Shown piece after piece: positions 17,367 through 25,756 of a DNA stretch of 64,000 nt. The notes under the pieces were generated by a model. It made no database searches, had not been told where the DNA came from, and saw only the letters and a program-made list of their open reading frames with translations. Position 1 is the stretch's first letter. Each line of letters begins with the position of its first letter. The stretch lies in NCBI RefSeq assembly GCF_004342585.1, contig NZ_SLZQ01000015.1, positions 23,885-87,884 on the forward strand. Reading direction: 5' to 3'. The DNA comes from Paucimonas lemoignei (GTDB lineage Bacteria; Pseudomonadota; Gammaproteobacteria; Burkholderiales; Burkholderiaceae_D). Made by a program: the position numbers and the translations under genes.

Positions 17367-19184
17367 TTACTTGCTGACCTGGATGTTATCGATCAGCACG
17401 CGGCCGCTTGGCTTGCGGTCGAACTTGAAGACGATCCCCTTGATCTGGTTGAGCGCCAGCAGCGGTCTGCCGGCGACGAAATCCGCCATGGGAATACGCA
17501 CCGTGCGCAGCATCGTGTGGGTAAAGTCGCTGCCGATGTTATCTTCGCCGCCCATCTGGTAGGCACGGTCGGGATAAGTCAGGCGCGCATAGTTTGATAC
17601 CGGCAGCGCATTGCTGGCATAGGTAACACCAAGGTAGTTGATCAGCAATTGCACGGTGAAATCCTGGTCCATCCCCTTCGGATTCTTGTCCTGAACGAAT
17701 TCGTACATCTGGCCGACGTCGAAGGACAATACCGGATAAGTGCTGACCAGCGAGCCCACCGTGGCGGTCGTGGCGAAATTCAGGCGGTATTCCGCGGCAT
17801 TGCTTTGCCACGCCAGGCGCAGTGCATTGGTGGCCAGGTAAGTGTGCGGATAATTCTGATATGCCATGGGCGAGCCGAAGAACCAGATCTCATTCGGGAA
17901 GGTGTACATCTCTTCCATCTCGAACAGGCTGGAACCGGCATTGGTCACGCCGCTGCGCGAACCCGTCGCCGTATTGGCATCTTCCTCATAGTGATTCAGC
18001 ACGACCCTGCCCTTGTCCTGGTAGCGCGGCGTAATCGTCACGCCGGCCGGCAGGCTGTTGTCCGGCGTCTTGTTGGTCAAGACATCGGTGGTGTTGGTCG
18101 CGCCCAGCACATTCTTCAGATAAGCGGTCAGGTACACCTTCAAGGTTTGCTGGCTCTGGTCCGGACGGATCAGGCCGGACAATGGGCGCACATGGAATGC
18201 CGCGTCGGCGCAAGCCTCGCTTTGATAACCGGCCACGCAAGGTGCGGCCCAGATGCTGTTGAAGTGCTTGTGGTTGGCGCCATCGACCATGTAGGCCGCC
18301 TTGATATGGGTCGGCGTGCCGAGCGTGGCGCGCTGCGCGCGCTCGAACTGGTTCTGGCCATAGAAGAAGCCGACGTCTTCATCGTGCGAGCCGTACAGCG
18401 TGGCATAGCCGACATCATCCAGCACGATCGGCGTCGACTGCGCCGGGTCGTTCGGATTGGCAGGATTGGCGAAGTACGGCAATTGCGTCTTCGGATCGGT
18501 GTCCGTCAGGATGTACTTGTCGGTCGGCGCGATCGAGAAGAGCGCGGCGATATTGAACTTGTAATAGTCCGGCGCAGTGGTCAGGCTGGACGAATGGAGG
18601 TTGTTCAATACCTTCGCCACCGAGATCGCTTCGCCGCCGCGCGAATGGCCGACCAGGGCGATCTTGGTCATGTCGACCTTGTTGTAATACTGGTTGCCGA
18701 AGGTGGTGCTCCACTTGCGCCACAGCTGCATGTGGCGCAGCAGGACGATGGCGCGCGCATCTATTTCACCGAAGGCGCCGTTGAGGAAATCCTCGTCGAC
18801 GGCGACGGCGATGTAGCCATGGCTGGCCAGGTGCTGCTGCAGGTAAGCGTGGCCCTGGAAGCTCGGCTCTTCCGGCGCATGGTTGCCATGCAAGATGAAG
18901 ACGATGGGGAACTTGCCGGTGGCGTTGGGCCGGTAGACGGTCGCGCGCAGCGGCGCCTTGTCCATGGTAATGCCCAGCACTTCGCTGACATGATAGGCCG
19001 GCGAATTGAAGTAACTGGTGATATCGGTGGTGGTGTTGGCGCCGCCAGTCCAGCTGCCGTAGGATTCCTGGATCACGGCATAGGTGCCGGGGTCGCCGTA
19101 GCCGGCGTGCGCAGGTTGCGTGAAGCCGGCCAGCGCGGCCAGCATGAAGGCGGCGCGTGCCGCCAGGTTTTTCAGGATGCTCAT
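17367..19184 (-). CDS. Secreted alpha/beta hydrolase with C-terminal beta-sandwich-like domain
   Basis: A 605-residue protein. The signal peptide runs to about residue 27 (AALAGFTQPAHA, then GYGDPG). The catalytic domain has FPIVFILHGNHAP as the oxyanion region, the nucleophile elbow GHSRGG with Ser near residue 178, and NHKHFNS as the likely catalytic His region. The last ~200 residues are not part of the hydrolase fold; they are rich in beta-strand pattern and end in FKFDRKPSGRVLIDNIQV, like a carbohydrate-binding-type sandwich. GGGAGAA precedes the ATG at 19184, which is preferred to upstream frames because it starts the signal peptide. Second gene of a two-gene operon. The substrate is unknown; an ester or polyester is possible. 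Confidence 0.85.
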   Translation of the reverse strand: MSILKNLAARAAFMLAALAGFTQPAHAGYGDPGTYAVIQESYGSWTGGANTTTDITSYFNSPAYHVSEVLGITMDKAPLRATVYRPNATGKFPIVFILHGNHAPEEPSFQGHAYLQQHLASHGYIAVAVDEDFLNGAFGEIDARAIVLLRHMQLWRKWSTTFGNQYYNKVDMTKIALVGHSRGGEAISVAKVLNNLHSSSLTTAPDYYKFNIAALFSIAPTDKYILTDTDPKTQLPYFANPANPNDPAQSTPIVLDDVGYATLYGSHDEDVGFFYGQNQFERAQRATLGTPTHIKAAYMVDGANHKHFNSIWAAPCVAGYQSEACADAAFHVRPLSGLIRPDQSQQTLKVYLTAYLKNVLGATNTTDVLTNKTPDNSLPAGVTITPRYQDKGRVVLNHYEEDANTATGSRSGVTNAGSSLFEMEEMYTFPNEIWFFGSPMAYQNYPHTYLATNALRLAWQSNAAEYRLNFATTATVGSLVSTYPVLSFDVGQMYEFVQDKNPKGMDQDFTVQLLINYLGVTYASNALPVSNYARLTYPDRAYQMGGEDNIGSDFTHTMLRTVRIPMADFVAGRPLLALNQIKGIVFKFDRKPSGRVLIDNIQVSK

Positions 19185-19197
19185 GTGCCGTTCTCCC

Positions 19198-19590
19198 TTA
19201 TTCTGCCGGCGCTTTGAAGACGAGCGCGGTTTGTTGGGCGGCCTTGCCGACGGTGGCGTAGCGGAAGGGCTTGCCATTCATTTTTTTCAGCACTTGCGGG
19301 TCGTACACCTTGAAATAGATGCCATCCCTGGTGGCGCCGTATTCGCGCACCGGGATATCGCCGACGAAGAGCTGCACCGGCAGCGCATAGTTGGTCGGCA
19401 CGATGCCCTTGACCTTCACCAGGTACACGGCATGGAAGCTGCGTTCGGCACCGGCGGCATCGCGTGCCGCCTGCGGCGCGACCAGCGCCTTCTTTTCGAT
19501 CGAATAGGAATCCAGGCGAACGTTATTCGCCGCGTATAGCCCTGGAGCTGCGAGACATCCCAGCAGCAGCATCGGTATGGTTTTCTTCAT
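19198..19590 (-). CDS. Small secreted protein, partner of the alpha/beta hydrolase
   Basis: A 130-residue protein with a clear signal peptide (MKKTIPMLLLGCLAAPGLYA, cut before ANNV). The mature part is about 110 residues without Cys or repeats, and no known family is recognised. GGAGAA lies before the ATG at 19590; an in-frame upstream start would bury the signal peptide. Its stop is 13 bp before the start of the hydrolase, so the two should be co-transcribed from the promoter upstream and both exported. It may be a chaperone, inhibitor or binding partner, but that is inference from context only. Confidence 0.7.
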   Translation of the reverse strand: MKKTIPMLLLGCLAAPGLYAANNVRLDSYSIEKKALVAPQAARDAAGAERSFHAVYLVKVKGIVPTNYALPVQLFVGDIPVREYGATRDGIYFKVYDPQVLKKMNGKPFRYATVGKAAQQTALVFKAPAE

Positions 19591-19725
19591 GTTTTCTCCG
19601 ACTGGTTTAAGAAATGCGCATGCTGCAGGCCGTGGATGCGGCGTTGCAGCATGCCAGGTCAGAAACGCCGCTACGTGTCGCAACGGGCTGGATCCTTGCC
19701 GGGTAGGCAGGGAGGAGACGGGCTG

Positions 19726-19754
19726 ATTATGGTGCGATGCAAGATATAAGACAA
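19726..19754 (-). promoter_or_regulatory. Candidate sigma-70 promoter of the hydrolase operon
   Basis: On the minus strand, TTGTCT (19754-19749), 17-bp spacer, CATAAT (19731-19726), about 135 bp before the first start codon. It lies in the 329-bp gap 19591-19919, whose remaining content is the eamA terminator. Confidence 0.4.
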
Positions 19755-19852
19755 TTAACTAGTTGTAATACCAGTTATTTTTCTCTTGAATGAATGCGTG
19801 ACTCCCGGCAATTGCAAGCCAAGGTAAAGGAGGGGGCGGTAACGAGGAAACG

Positions 19853-19888
19853 CGCTTGCCGCAGCGAGTGTGCACGTTGCGGCAAGCG
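19853..19888 (-). terminator. Hairpin downstream of the EamA transporter gene
   Basis: A perfect 11-bp stem, CGCTTGCCGCA / TGCGGCAAGCG, with a 14-nt loop, starting 32 bp past the stop. The T-tail on the minus strand is weak (CGTTTCC), so termination may be partial. Confidence 0.55.
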
Positions 19889-19919
19889 TGTTAAAAGGAA
19901 GGAAAAATAGTGAAGGCGC

Positions 19920-20864
19920 CTAGCGACGCGACGACAGGACAATGCCACAGACGATGAGCACGAAAGCAGCGCCATGGTACAGCTGCGGCAATTCACCGAG
20001 GATGGCAGAGGACATGAGCGCCGTAAAAAGCGGGATCAGGTTGGTGAAAAACGCTGCGATATTTGGACCTACCCGCGCCACGCCGACACTCCACAAGCCC
20101 AGTGCGATGATGGCTGGTGCGGTCGAGACATACAGCAAGCCCAGTGCAAGCGTCCAGCCCCAATGGAAATGCGTCTGTCCCAGCGTCCATTCGCCTGCGG
20201 CAAACACGGCTGACCAGGCCGCGCCAAACATGACTTGTGCCAGAATGGCGCTGCTCCAGTTCTGACGGATCGACGCCGGTTCGGTCGGACGCGCCAGCAT
20301 CCAGCTATAGATCGACCAAAGGATCGTGGCGACGATCATGATCGTATCGCCGAGCACCAGGTGCAGCGTCAGCAGGGCATGCAAGTCGCCGCGGCATAGC
20401 ACGATGACGACGCCGATGATTGACAGGAGCGCGCCGACGATCTGCTTGCCGGTGAAATGCACGCCGAAAAAAATGCGGCCGATCGCCATCATGAAGATGG
20501 GCATGCTGGCGCCGACCAGCGTGACATTGATAGGCGCGGACGTATGCAGCGCCAGGTACAGCAAGCCATTGTAGAGGCTGGTGCCCAACAGGCCGAGCAT
20601 GGCAAAGCGCTTCCAGTGCGGCCATAGACCGCTGTCACGGCGCAGTACCGTTCGTCCGAGCGGCAGCAAAATCACTAGTGCCACCAACCAGCGCACGAAG
20701 TTGATGATAAAAGGTGATGCCAGATTGCTCAGCATACGTCCGGCAATGGCGTTGCCAGCCCATAGGAATGGCGGGGTGAGCAACATAAGTACCGTGGTGA
20801 AATTCAGGGGCTGATTCAACAGAAAACTCGTGAGGTAGGATTGACGTCCGCCGTGGACATGCAT
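19920..20864 (-). CDS. EamA/DMT-family transporter
   Basis: A 314-residue integral membrane protein with about ten hydrophobic helices arranged as two EamA repeats. The first begins MLLTPPFLWAGNAIAGRML and the second contains TILWSIYSWMLARP. DMT transporters export amino acids, metabolites or drugs; nothing here tells the substrate. I used the ATG at 20862-20864 (MHVHGGR); a TTG six codons upstream is also in frame, and an internal Met at the start of the first helix is possible. Single-gene unit with a hairpin downstream. Confidence 0.85.
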   Translation of the reverse strand: MHVHGGRQSYLTSFLLNQPLNFTTVLMLLTPPFLWAGNAIAGRMLSNLASPFIINFVRWLVALVILLPLGRTVLRRDSGLWPHWKRFAMLGLLGTSLYNGLLYLALHTSAPINVTLVGASMPIFMMAIGRIFFGVHFTGKQIVGALLSIIGVVIVLCRGDLHALLTLHLVLGDTIMIVATILWSIYSWMLARPTEPASIRQNWSSAILAQVMFGAAWSAVFAAGEWTLGQTHFHWGWTLALGLLYVSTAPAIIALGLWSVGVARVGPNIAAFFTNLIPLFTALMSSAILGELPQLYHGAAFVLIVCGIVLSSRR

Positions 20865-21121
20865 GAACGGACGAGGCTGCAAGGATACCTTATTTTGGCA
20901 AAGTCAGACTGCCACGAGTGCGTTGTTGTATGAATTATAGAATGGCAACGAAAGAAAAAAATCATATCGCCGTCGCTGCCAGGAGCTGAAGCCGGAGGTT
21001 CGTAGTCATAGCGATAGGCATGAGCAATCTGTCAATCCTCTGCCAATCATTAAGCAAGCCGTTACAATGCCCGGCATGACTTGACGCTTCGACCTGTATC
21101 GATTCATCCAAAACGATCCGC

Positions 21122-21910
21122 ATGAAAATCCAGTTCGCGTCTGACCTGCATTACGAATTCCTCGAAAAGCAATTCCCCGGTTACCGCATCATCCAGCCGG
21201 CTGAAGCCGATGTGTTAGTGATCGCCGGCGATATTCATCACGGTCCCATGGCGATCGACACCTTCGCCGACTGGCCGGTGCCGGTGGTGTACGTGCATGG
21301 CAACCATGAGCTGTATCGCCATGAGTACGGCGCGATGCTGAAGGCGCTGCGCGCCAGGGCACAGGGAAGCAACGTGCATTTCCTGGAGCGGGATGAGGTA
21401 GTCATCCAGGGCGTGCGATTTCTCGGCTGCTGCCTGTGGACCGATTACTGCCTGCCTCCCTACGAGATGGACTCGGCCATGCAGGCAGCTGAAGGCACAT
21501 TGCCCGATCATCGCTTGATCAGATTCGGCGTGGATGTGTTTTCCGCGCGCGATGCACAGCACATTCATGCGCAATCGCGTCATTGGCTGGAGAACAAGCT
21601 TGCCGAGAGCTTTGCCGGTCCGACTGTCGTGGTCAGTCACCATGGTCCGCATCCGGAATCGGTGCATGCCCGTTTTGCCGGTTCAATCATCAATGCCGCC
21701 TTCGTCAGCGACTTGACTCCACTGCTGGGACGTGCCCAGCTATGGATTCACGGCCACGTGCATGACAGCTTCGACTATGAAGTCGCCGGCACGCGCGTCG
21801 TCACCAATCCGCGCGGCTATGCCACCAACCGCCTGGCGGCGGCTTCGCCCGAACAACTGGTATGGGAAAATCCCGTCTTCGATTCGCGCCGAGTGGTTGA
21901 AGTCAGCTAG
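21122..21910 (+). CDS. Calcineurin-like metallophosphoesterase
   Basis: A 262-residue cytoplasmic protein with all metal-binding blocks of the family in order: SDLHYE (residues 7-12), GDIHHG (~36), GNHE (~61), VSHHGPHP and HGHVHDSFDY. These coordinate two metal ions and cleave phosphoesters. The substrate could be a nucleotide or phosphoprotein and is not predictable. The ATG at 21122 opens directly into the first beta-strand (MKIQFASDLH). It is convergent with the LysR gene, so probably not part of the catabolic operon. Confidence 0.9.
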   Translation: MKIQFASDLHYEFLEKQFPGYRIIQPAEADVLVIAGDIHHGPMAIDTFADWPVPVVYVHGNHELYRHEYGAMLKALRARAQGSNVHFLERDEVVIQGVRFLGCCLWTDYCLPPYEMDSAMQAAEGTLPDHRLIRFGVDVFSARDAQHIHAQSRHWLENKLAESFAGPTVVVSHHGPHPESVHARFAGSIINAAFVSDLTPLLGRAQLWIHGHVHDSFDYEVAGTRVVTNPRGYATNRLAAASPEQLVWENPVFDSRRVVEVS

Positions 21911-21938
21911 CGCGTTTTACTCCGCCGTCACACAAAAT

Positions 21939-22844
21939 TCAAAGCCCGGCATGGCTATGCGATTTGCAGTACACCCGCGCCACATTCAAAAAATTATGCA
22001 GGATGGGCGACTGGTCTTCCTTGCGGTACAGGCAGCTCAGGTCCACCGTTGGCGCAGGCACCTTCTTGATGGGGCGGTAGACGACATTGGGTATCTGCAG
22101 TGCGGTAGCAGACTCCGGCACCAGGCAAATGCCGAAACCGCCGCCAACCAGAGCGACGCCGGTCACAGCATCAGCAACTTCCTGCGTCGCCTGCATGTGG
22201 AAGCCTTCGGCGAGGCACAGTTCCATGACATAGTCGATGAAATTCGGCCGCGAACCGCTGGGGAATAGCACCACCGGATTGTTTGCCAGTGCGGAGAAGG
22301 CGATTTCCTTTTGCCGCGCCAGCGCATGGGTTTGATTCACGGCGACGTATAGCCGTTCATTCATCAAGACTTCCGCCGTAATGTCGGGCGTATCCCAGAC
22401 CAGCCGGTTAAACCCTACTGCCAGGGTATGATTTCGTAGCGCATCGATCTGCTCCTTCTTGCCCATGGTATGCAGCACGATTTTCACATCCGGATAAATG
22501 GTCCGATAACTCAGCAGCAGTCCCGGGATCAGGCTCAGGATACTGGAACCGAAGACACCGACATCGATGCGGCCGAGCTGGCCGGCCTCGGCGCGTTGGG
22601 TCCTCTCCGTAGTCTGTTCGATCAGCTCAAAAATATTACGCACGCCATCAAGAAACATGCGTCCGGCATCGGTCAATTCCATGCCTTTGGCGGTGCGCAG
22701 GAACAGCGTCGCGCCGACGGTCTCTTCCAATAGCTGAATCTGACGCGTCAAGGGCGGTTGCGAGATATGCAGCCGCGCTGCGGCGCGCCCCATGTTCGAT
22801 TCTTCGGCGACCGCCATGAAATATTTAAGCTGACGAAAATCCAT
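21939..22844 (-). CDS. LysR-type regulator, CatM/BenM/CbnR-like
   Basis: A 301-residue regulator. The winged helix-turn-helix covers residues 1-60 (MDFRQLKYFMAVAEES; AARLHISQPPLTRQI), closely resembling regulators of aromatic catabolism such as CbnR and CatM. The inducer-binding domain follows (~90-295). I take the ATG at 22844 because family members start there and GGAGA lies upstream; an ATG at 22874 would add ten residues. It is divergent from the eleven-gene catabolic operon, with a matching dyad in between, so it most likely activates that operon in response to a pathway intermediate. Confidence 0.9.
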   Translation of the reverse strand: MDFRQLKYFMAVAEESNMGRAAARLHISQPPLTRQIQLLEETVGATLFLRTAKGMELTDAGRMFLDGVRNIFELIEQTTERTQRAEAGQLGRIDVGVFGSSILSLIPGLLLSYRTIYPDVKIVLHTMGKKEQIDALRNHTLAVGFNRLVWDTPDITAEVLMNERLYVAVNQTHALARQKEIAFSALANNPVVLFPSGSRPNFIDYVMELCLAEGFHMQATQEVADAVTGVALVGGGFGICLVPESATALQIPNVVYRPIKKVPAPTVDLSCLYRKEDQSPILHNFLNVARVYCKSHSHAGL

Positions 22845-22870
22845 GATCTGGAAAGTCTCCGGAGAAACGC

Positions 22871-22889
22871 CCATACGATTTAGGTATGG
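22871..22889. promoter_or_regulatory. LysR recognition dyad, ATAC-N7-GTAT
   Basis: CCATAC-N7-GTATGG, perfect 6-bp arms, with the T-N11-A core of LysR sites and the exact ATAC-N7-GTAT pattern known for CatM/BenM-type regulators. More GTAT half-sites lie at 22906 and 22916, about two and three helical turns further toward the operon, as expected for an activation site. Confidence 0.7.
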
Positions 22890-23016
22890 GATTTAGGCTA
22901 ATTTGGTATTGGAAAGTATTGCCTGTTGCCGCTAATTTACCACATACGCACTGACGCCGAATCTGGAATCGGCGCCAAAAGCGAACCAATTACAAGACGA
23001 CTAGCGAGACAAAAAC

Positions 23017-23337
23017 ATGCAATTTTTAATCTTCCTGTACGACGCAACCGATGCCGGCGCACAAGAGCGCCGCGCCAAAATCCGCCCCGACCATCTCAAG
23101 CGTGCCGAGCACTACCAGCATGCGAACCACCTGTTGATTGGCGGCGCCTTGCTCAACGAGGCTGGCGATGTGATCGGCTCGGCCGCCGTCATCCAGTTCG
23201 AAACCCGCGCCGAGCTCGACGAATGGTTCAACACCGATCCTTACAAGATCGGCAACGTCTGGGCGCGCATGGAAGTGCACAACTTCCGCGTCGCCCCCCA
23301 TTACAACATCAAGCCCATCATCAAGGAGGCCCACTAA
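23017..23337 (+). CDS. YCII-domain protein
   Basis: A 106-residue single-domain YCII protein (MQFLIFLYDATDAG; AEHYQHANHLLIGGALL; RAELDEWFNTDPY). The fold is related to muconolactone isomerase, and some members act on aromatic breakdown products, for example dehalogenation or isomerisation. The family's His-Asp pair may be H30 and D72 (RPDHLKRAEH and FNTDPY regions). First gene of the operon; its stop overlaps the next start (TAATG). A role in handling the first pathway intermediate is inferred from context. Confidence 0.85.
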   Translation: MQFLIFLYDATDAGAQERRAKIRPDHLKRAEHYQHANHLLIGGALLNEAGDVIGSAAVIQFETRAELDEWFNTDPYKIGNVWARMEVHNFRVAPHYNIKPIIKEAH

Positions 23338-24020
23338 TGGCAATCAAGGAAAATCTCAAATTGCGCGTCGTGCATGATCAACTGGAAGCCGGCGCCAGCA
23401 TTACCCTGGACCCGGCAATGCGCGTCGTCTATTGCCGTACCGGCAACGTGCGCATTATCGAAGGTGGCCGCCGCCGCATCCTCAGCGAAGACAATGCGCA
23501 GCTGGTGCAAACCGAGACCACCATCGAAGCCGCCGTCGGCCCGGCCACCGTATGGCGCTGGGAACTGGTGCCGGTGGAATCCGACGATGCCGCCACGCTG
23601 GCGCACGGCGCCGGCGTCGTCAGCGAGAACAAGGGCGCGTACCCGTTGCCGCTGCCGGACGACGAACGCCAATTCTCGATCCGCTGCGACCGGGTCGCCT
23701 TCCCGCCAAGCGGCGAAGCGCTGACGCATATCCATGCCGCGCCGGGCGTGCGCTGCGTCCATACCGGCGAATTCTTCCACGATTCGCTCGGCAAGCAGTG
23801 GACCATCAAGCCGGGCGTAACCTGGCTGGAACGCGGACCGGAACCTGTGTACGCCAAGGTCTGGGACAAGGGCCCGGCCAATTTCATCCGCGTGATGGTT
23901 ATCCCGAGCGCGTATTCCGGCAAATCGACGATCTCGTACGTCAAGCCTGAAGACGCGCAAAAGCCGAAGTCGCAGCAGTATTACCGCTACCTGGAAGAGG
24001 AAATCCAGCTGCCCGGCTAA
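23337..24020 (+). CDS. Cupin-domain protein of the catabolic operon
   Basis: A 227-residue protein with two cupin-like halves. The first half (GASITLDPAMRVVYCRTGNV) lacks metal-binding His. The second has EALTHIHAAPGVRCVHTGEF, where HIH and a later His/Glu could bind one metal. The sequence does not match the 3-hydroxyanthranilate, gentisate or homogentisate dioxygenase signatures I know. It starts on the stop of the YCII gene. Because no other ring-cleaving enzyme is encoded nearby, it is the best local candidate for an oxygenase, but an isomerase or a binding role is equally open. Confidence 0.8.
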   Translation: MAIKENLKLRVVHDQLEAGASITLDPAMRVVYCRTGNVRIIEGGRRRILSEDNAQLVQTETTIEAAVGPATVWRWELVPVESDDAATLAHGAGVVSENKGAYPLPLPDDERQFSIRCDRVAFPPSGEALTHIHAAPGVRCVHTGEFFHDSLGKQWTIKPGVTWLERGPEPVYAKVWDKGPANFIRVMVIPSAYSGKSTISYVKPEDAQKPKSQQYYRYLEEEIQLPG

Positions 24021-24052
24021 CGCCAGTATGGGAAGTAAAAATTTCAATTAAA

Positions 24053-24074
24053 AGGCCGCGGACACACGCGGCCT
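24053..24074 (+). promoter_or_regulatory. Hairpin just before the ABC ATPase ribosome binding site
   Basis: AGGCCGCG, 6-nt loop, CGCGGCCT, directly followed by the GGAGAC Shine-Dalgarno of the transporter gene. It has no T-run. It may protect or process the mRNA and set different levels for enzyme and transporter genes. Confidence 0.45.
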
Positions 24075-24084
24075 GGAGACAAGC

Positions 24085-24891
24085 ATGGTAGAGAATGTGG
24101 CACGGCTAACCCCGACTCCCAGGATGACGCCATTCATTGAGGTGAGCGGCCTGGAGAAACGTTACGACACCCGTAACGGTCCGATCAATGCAATCGAAAA
24201 GGTCTCGTTCAGCGTCAGCAAGGGCGAGTTCATTTCCATAGTCGGCCCTTCCGGCTGCGGCAAGAGCACATTGATGAAAATGATCGGCAAGCTCTTGCAG
24301 CCGACCAGCGGCTCGATCCGGTTCCACGGTTTGCCCGCCGGCGCCGACAGTCCCGATCTCGGCATGGTGTTCCAGGATGCGGTGCTGCTGCCATGGCGCA
24401 CCGTGTTCCAGAACGTCTGTCTGCCGATCGAGGTCATGGGCCTGGAGCGCGCCAAGTACGAGCGGCGTGCCCGCGAGCTGATCGAGCTGGTCGGGCTCAA
24501 GGGGTTCGAGAACAAGTACCCGTCCGAGCTGTCCGGCGGCATGCAGCAGCGCACCTCGATCGCCCGCGCGCTGGTCAGCGATCCGTCGCTGTTGCTGATG
24601 GACGAGCCATTCGGTGCGCTCGATGCCTTGACGCGCGAAACCATGACCCAGGAACTGCAGCGCATCTGGATGGAGAGCAAGAAGACGGTGCTTTTCATTA
24701 CCCACTCGATCCCCGAATCGGTGCTGCTGTCGGACCGCGTGGTGGTGATGTCGGCCCGGCCGTCGAAGGTGCAGGAAATTATCGACATCGACTTGCCGCG
24801 TCCGCGCCAGCTGACCGATACCACTTCGGCGGCTTTCGGAAAATATGTTTCCCACATCCGCGGCCTGTTGTCCGCTACTACGGAGTTATAA
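24085..24891 (+). CDS. ABC importer ATPase, NitT/TauT family
   Basis: A 268-residue ATPase. Walker A is GPSGCGKST (~residue 52), the Q-loop FQDAVLLPW, the signature LSGGMQQR, Walker B LLLMDEPFGALD and the H-loop ITHSI. It is closest in style to SsuB/TauB proteins, which energise uptake of sulfonates, nitrate, cyanate and aromatic acids. With the permease and binding protein downstream it forms a complete importer. Being inside the catabolic operon, it probably brings in the pathway substrate. Confidence 0.93.
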   Translation: MVENVARLTPTPRMTPFIEVSGLEKRYDTRNGPINAIEKVSFSVSKGEFISIVGPSGCGKSTLMKMIGKLLQPTSGSIRFHGLPAGADSPDLGMVFQDAVLLPWRTVFQNVCLPIEVMGLERAKYERRARELIELVGLKGFENKYPSELSGGMQQRTSIARALVSDPSLLLMDEPFGALDALTRETMTQELQRIWMESKKTVLFITHSIPESVLLSDRVVVMSARPSKVQEIIDIDLPRPRQLTDTTSAAFGKYVSHIRGLLSATTEL

Positions 24892-24896
24892 ACACC

Positions 24897-25715
24897 ATGA
24901 GCCAGGTCATATCAGCAACCATTACTCCTGTGCGCCGTCTGCCCCGTTTCGACACCGGCAGCGTACTTTCCGTCGTTGTGGCCGTGGTGCTGCTGGGCGG
25001 CTGGGAATACTGCGTCCGGGCCGGCGTTATCCCCGGCTACCTGCTGCCCTCGCCGTCCAAGGTCGTCATGCAGCTGTACGCCGACCTGATGCATGAAAGC
25101 GTGCGCGTTGACATCTACTACACGCTGGCCGAAATCCTGCTGGGCTTTGCGCTGGCCACCGTGCTCGGCCTGCTGTTCGGCGCCGCGATCGCGCTGATCC
25201 CGATCGCCGACAAGATCCTGTCGCCCTACATCACCTGCCTGCAGACGATTCCAAAACCGGCGATCGCGCCGCTGCTGATCATCTGGTTCGGCTTCGGCAT
25301 CAGCTCCAAGGTCGTCATCGTGGCGCTGATCGCTTTCTATCCGATCGTGGTGAATGCGGTGGTCGGCTTTCGCGGTTCTGACCCGCGCCAGATTCTGCTG
25401 ATGCGCGTGATGAAAGCCTCGCGCTGGCAAATCTTCCGCATGGTGCAGTTGCCCAATGCGCTGCCTTACCTGATGGCCGGGCTGCAGATCGCCATGGTGT
25501 TTTCGGTGATCGGCGCAATCGTCGGCGAATTCCTCGGCGCTTCCCGTGGCTTGGGCGCGTTGATCATCCAGCGCCAGGCGGCAATGGATGTGGCGGGCGT
25601 GTTCTCGGTGCTGGTGGTGTTGTCGACGGTGGGCATCGTATTAAGCGTGATCATCAAGGCACTGTCCAAGAAATTGGTGTTCTGGGGGCCGGCAGAAGAA
25701 ATTCGCGGCGTGTGA
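24897..25715 (+). CDS. ABC importer permease, NitT/TauT family
   Basis: A 272-residue membrane protein with about six helices. The cytoplasmic coupling loop is the family type (QILLMRVMKASRWQIFRMVQLPNALPYLMAG, here in the EAA position). It begins 5 bp after the ATPase stop. It should form a homodimer with two copies of the upstream ATPase. Confidence 0.92.
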   Translation: MSQVISATITPVRRLPRFDTGSVLSVVVAVVLLGGWEYCVRAGVIPGYLLPSPSKVVMQLYADLMHESVRVDIYYTLAEILLGFALATVLGLLFGAAIALIPIADKILSPYITCLQTIPKPAIAPLLIIWFGFGISSKVVIVALIAFYPIVVNAVVGFRGSDPRQILLMRVMKASRWQIFRMVQLPNALPYLMAGLQIAMVFSVIGAIVGEFLGASRGLGALIIQRQAAMDVAGVFSVLVVLSTVGIVLSVIIKALSKKLVFWGPAEEIRGV

Positions 25716-25756
25716 CATTGATTTGAACCTGATTCAAAACTAATAACGGAGACGAC

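Noticed and set aside
17649..19217. Plus-strand open frame of 522 codons antisense to the alpha/beta hydrolase
   Set aside because: Shadow frame; the minus strand encodes a signal peptide, GHSRGG motif and terminator.
23017..24020. YCII or cupin protein called outright as a ring-cleavage dioxygenase
   Set aside because: Neither shows a signature of a known dioxygenase family; only operon context supports it, so it is kept as a hypothesis.
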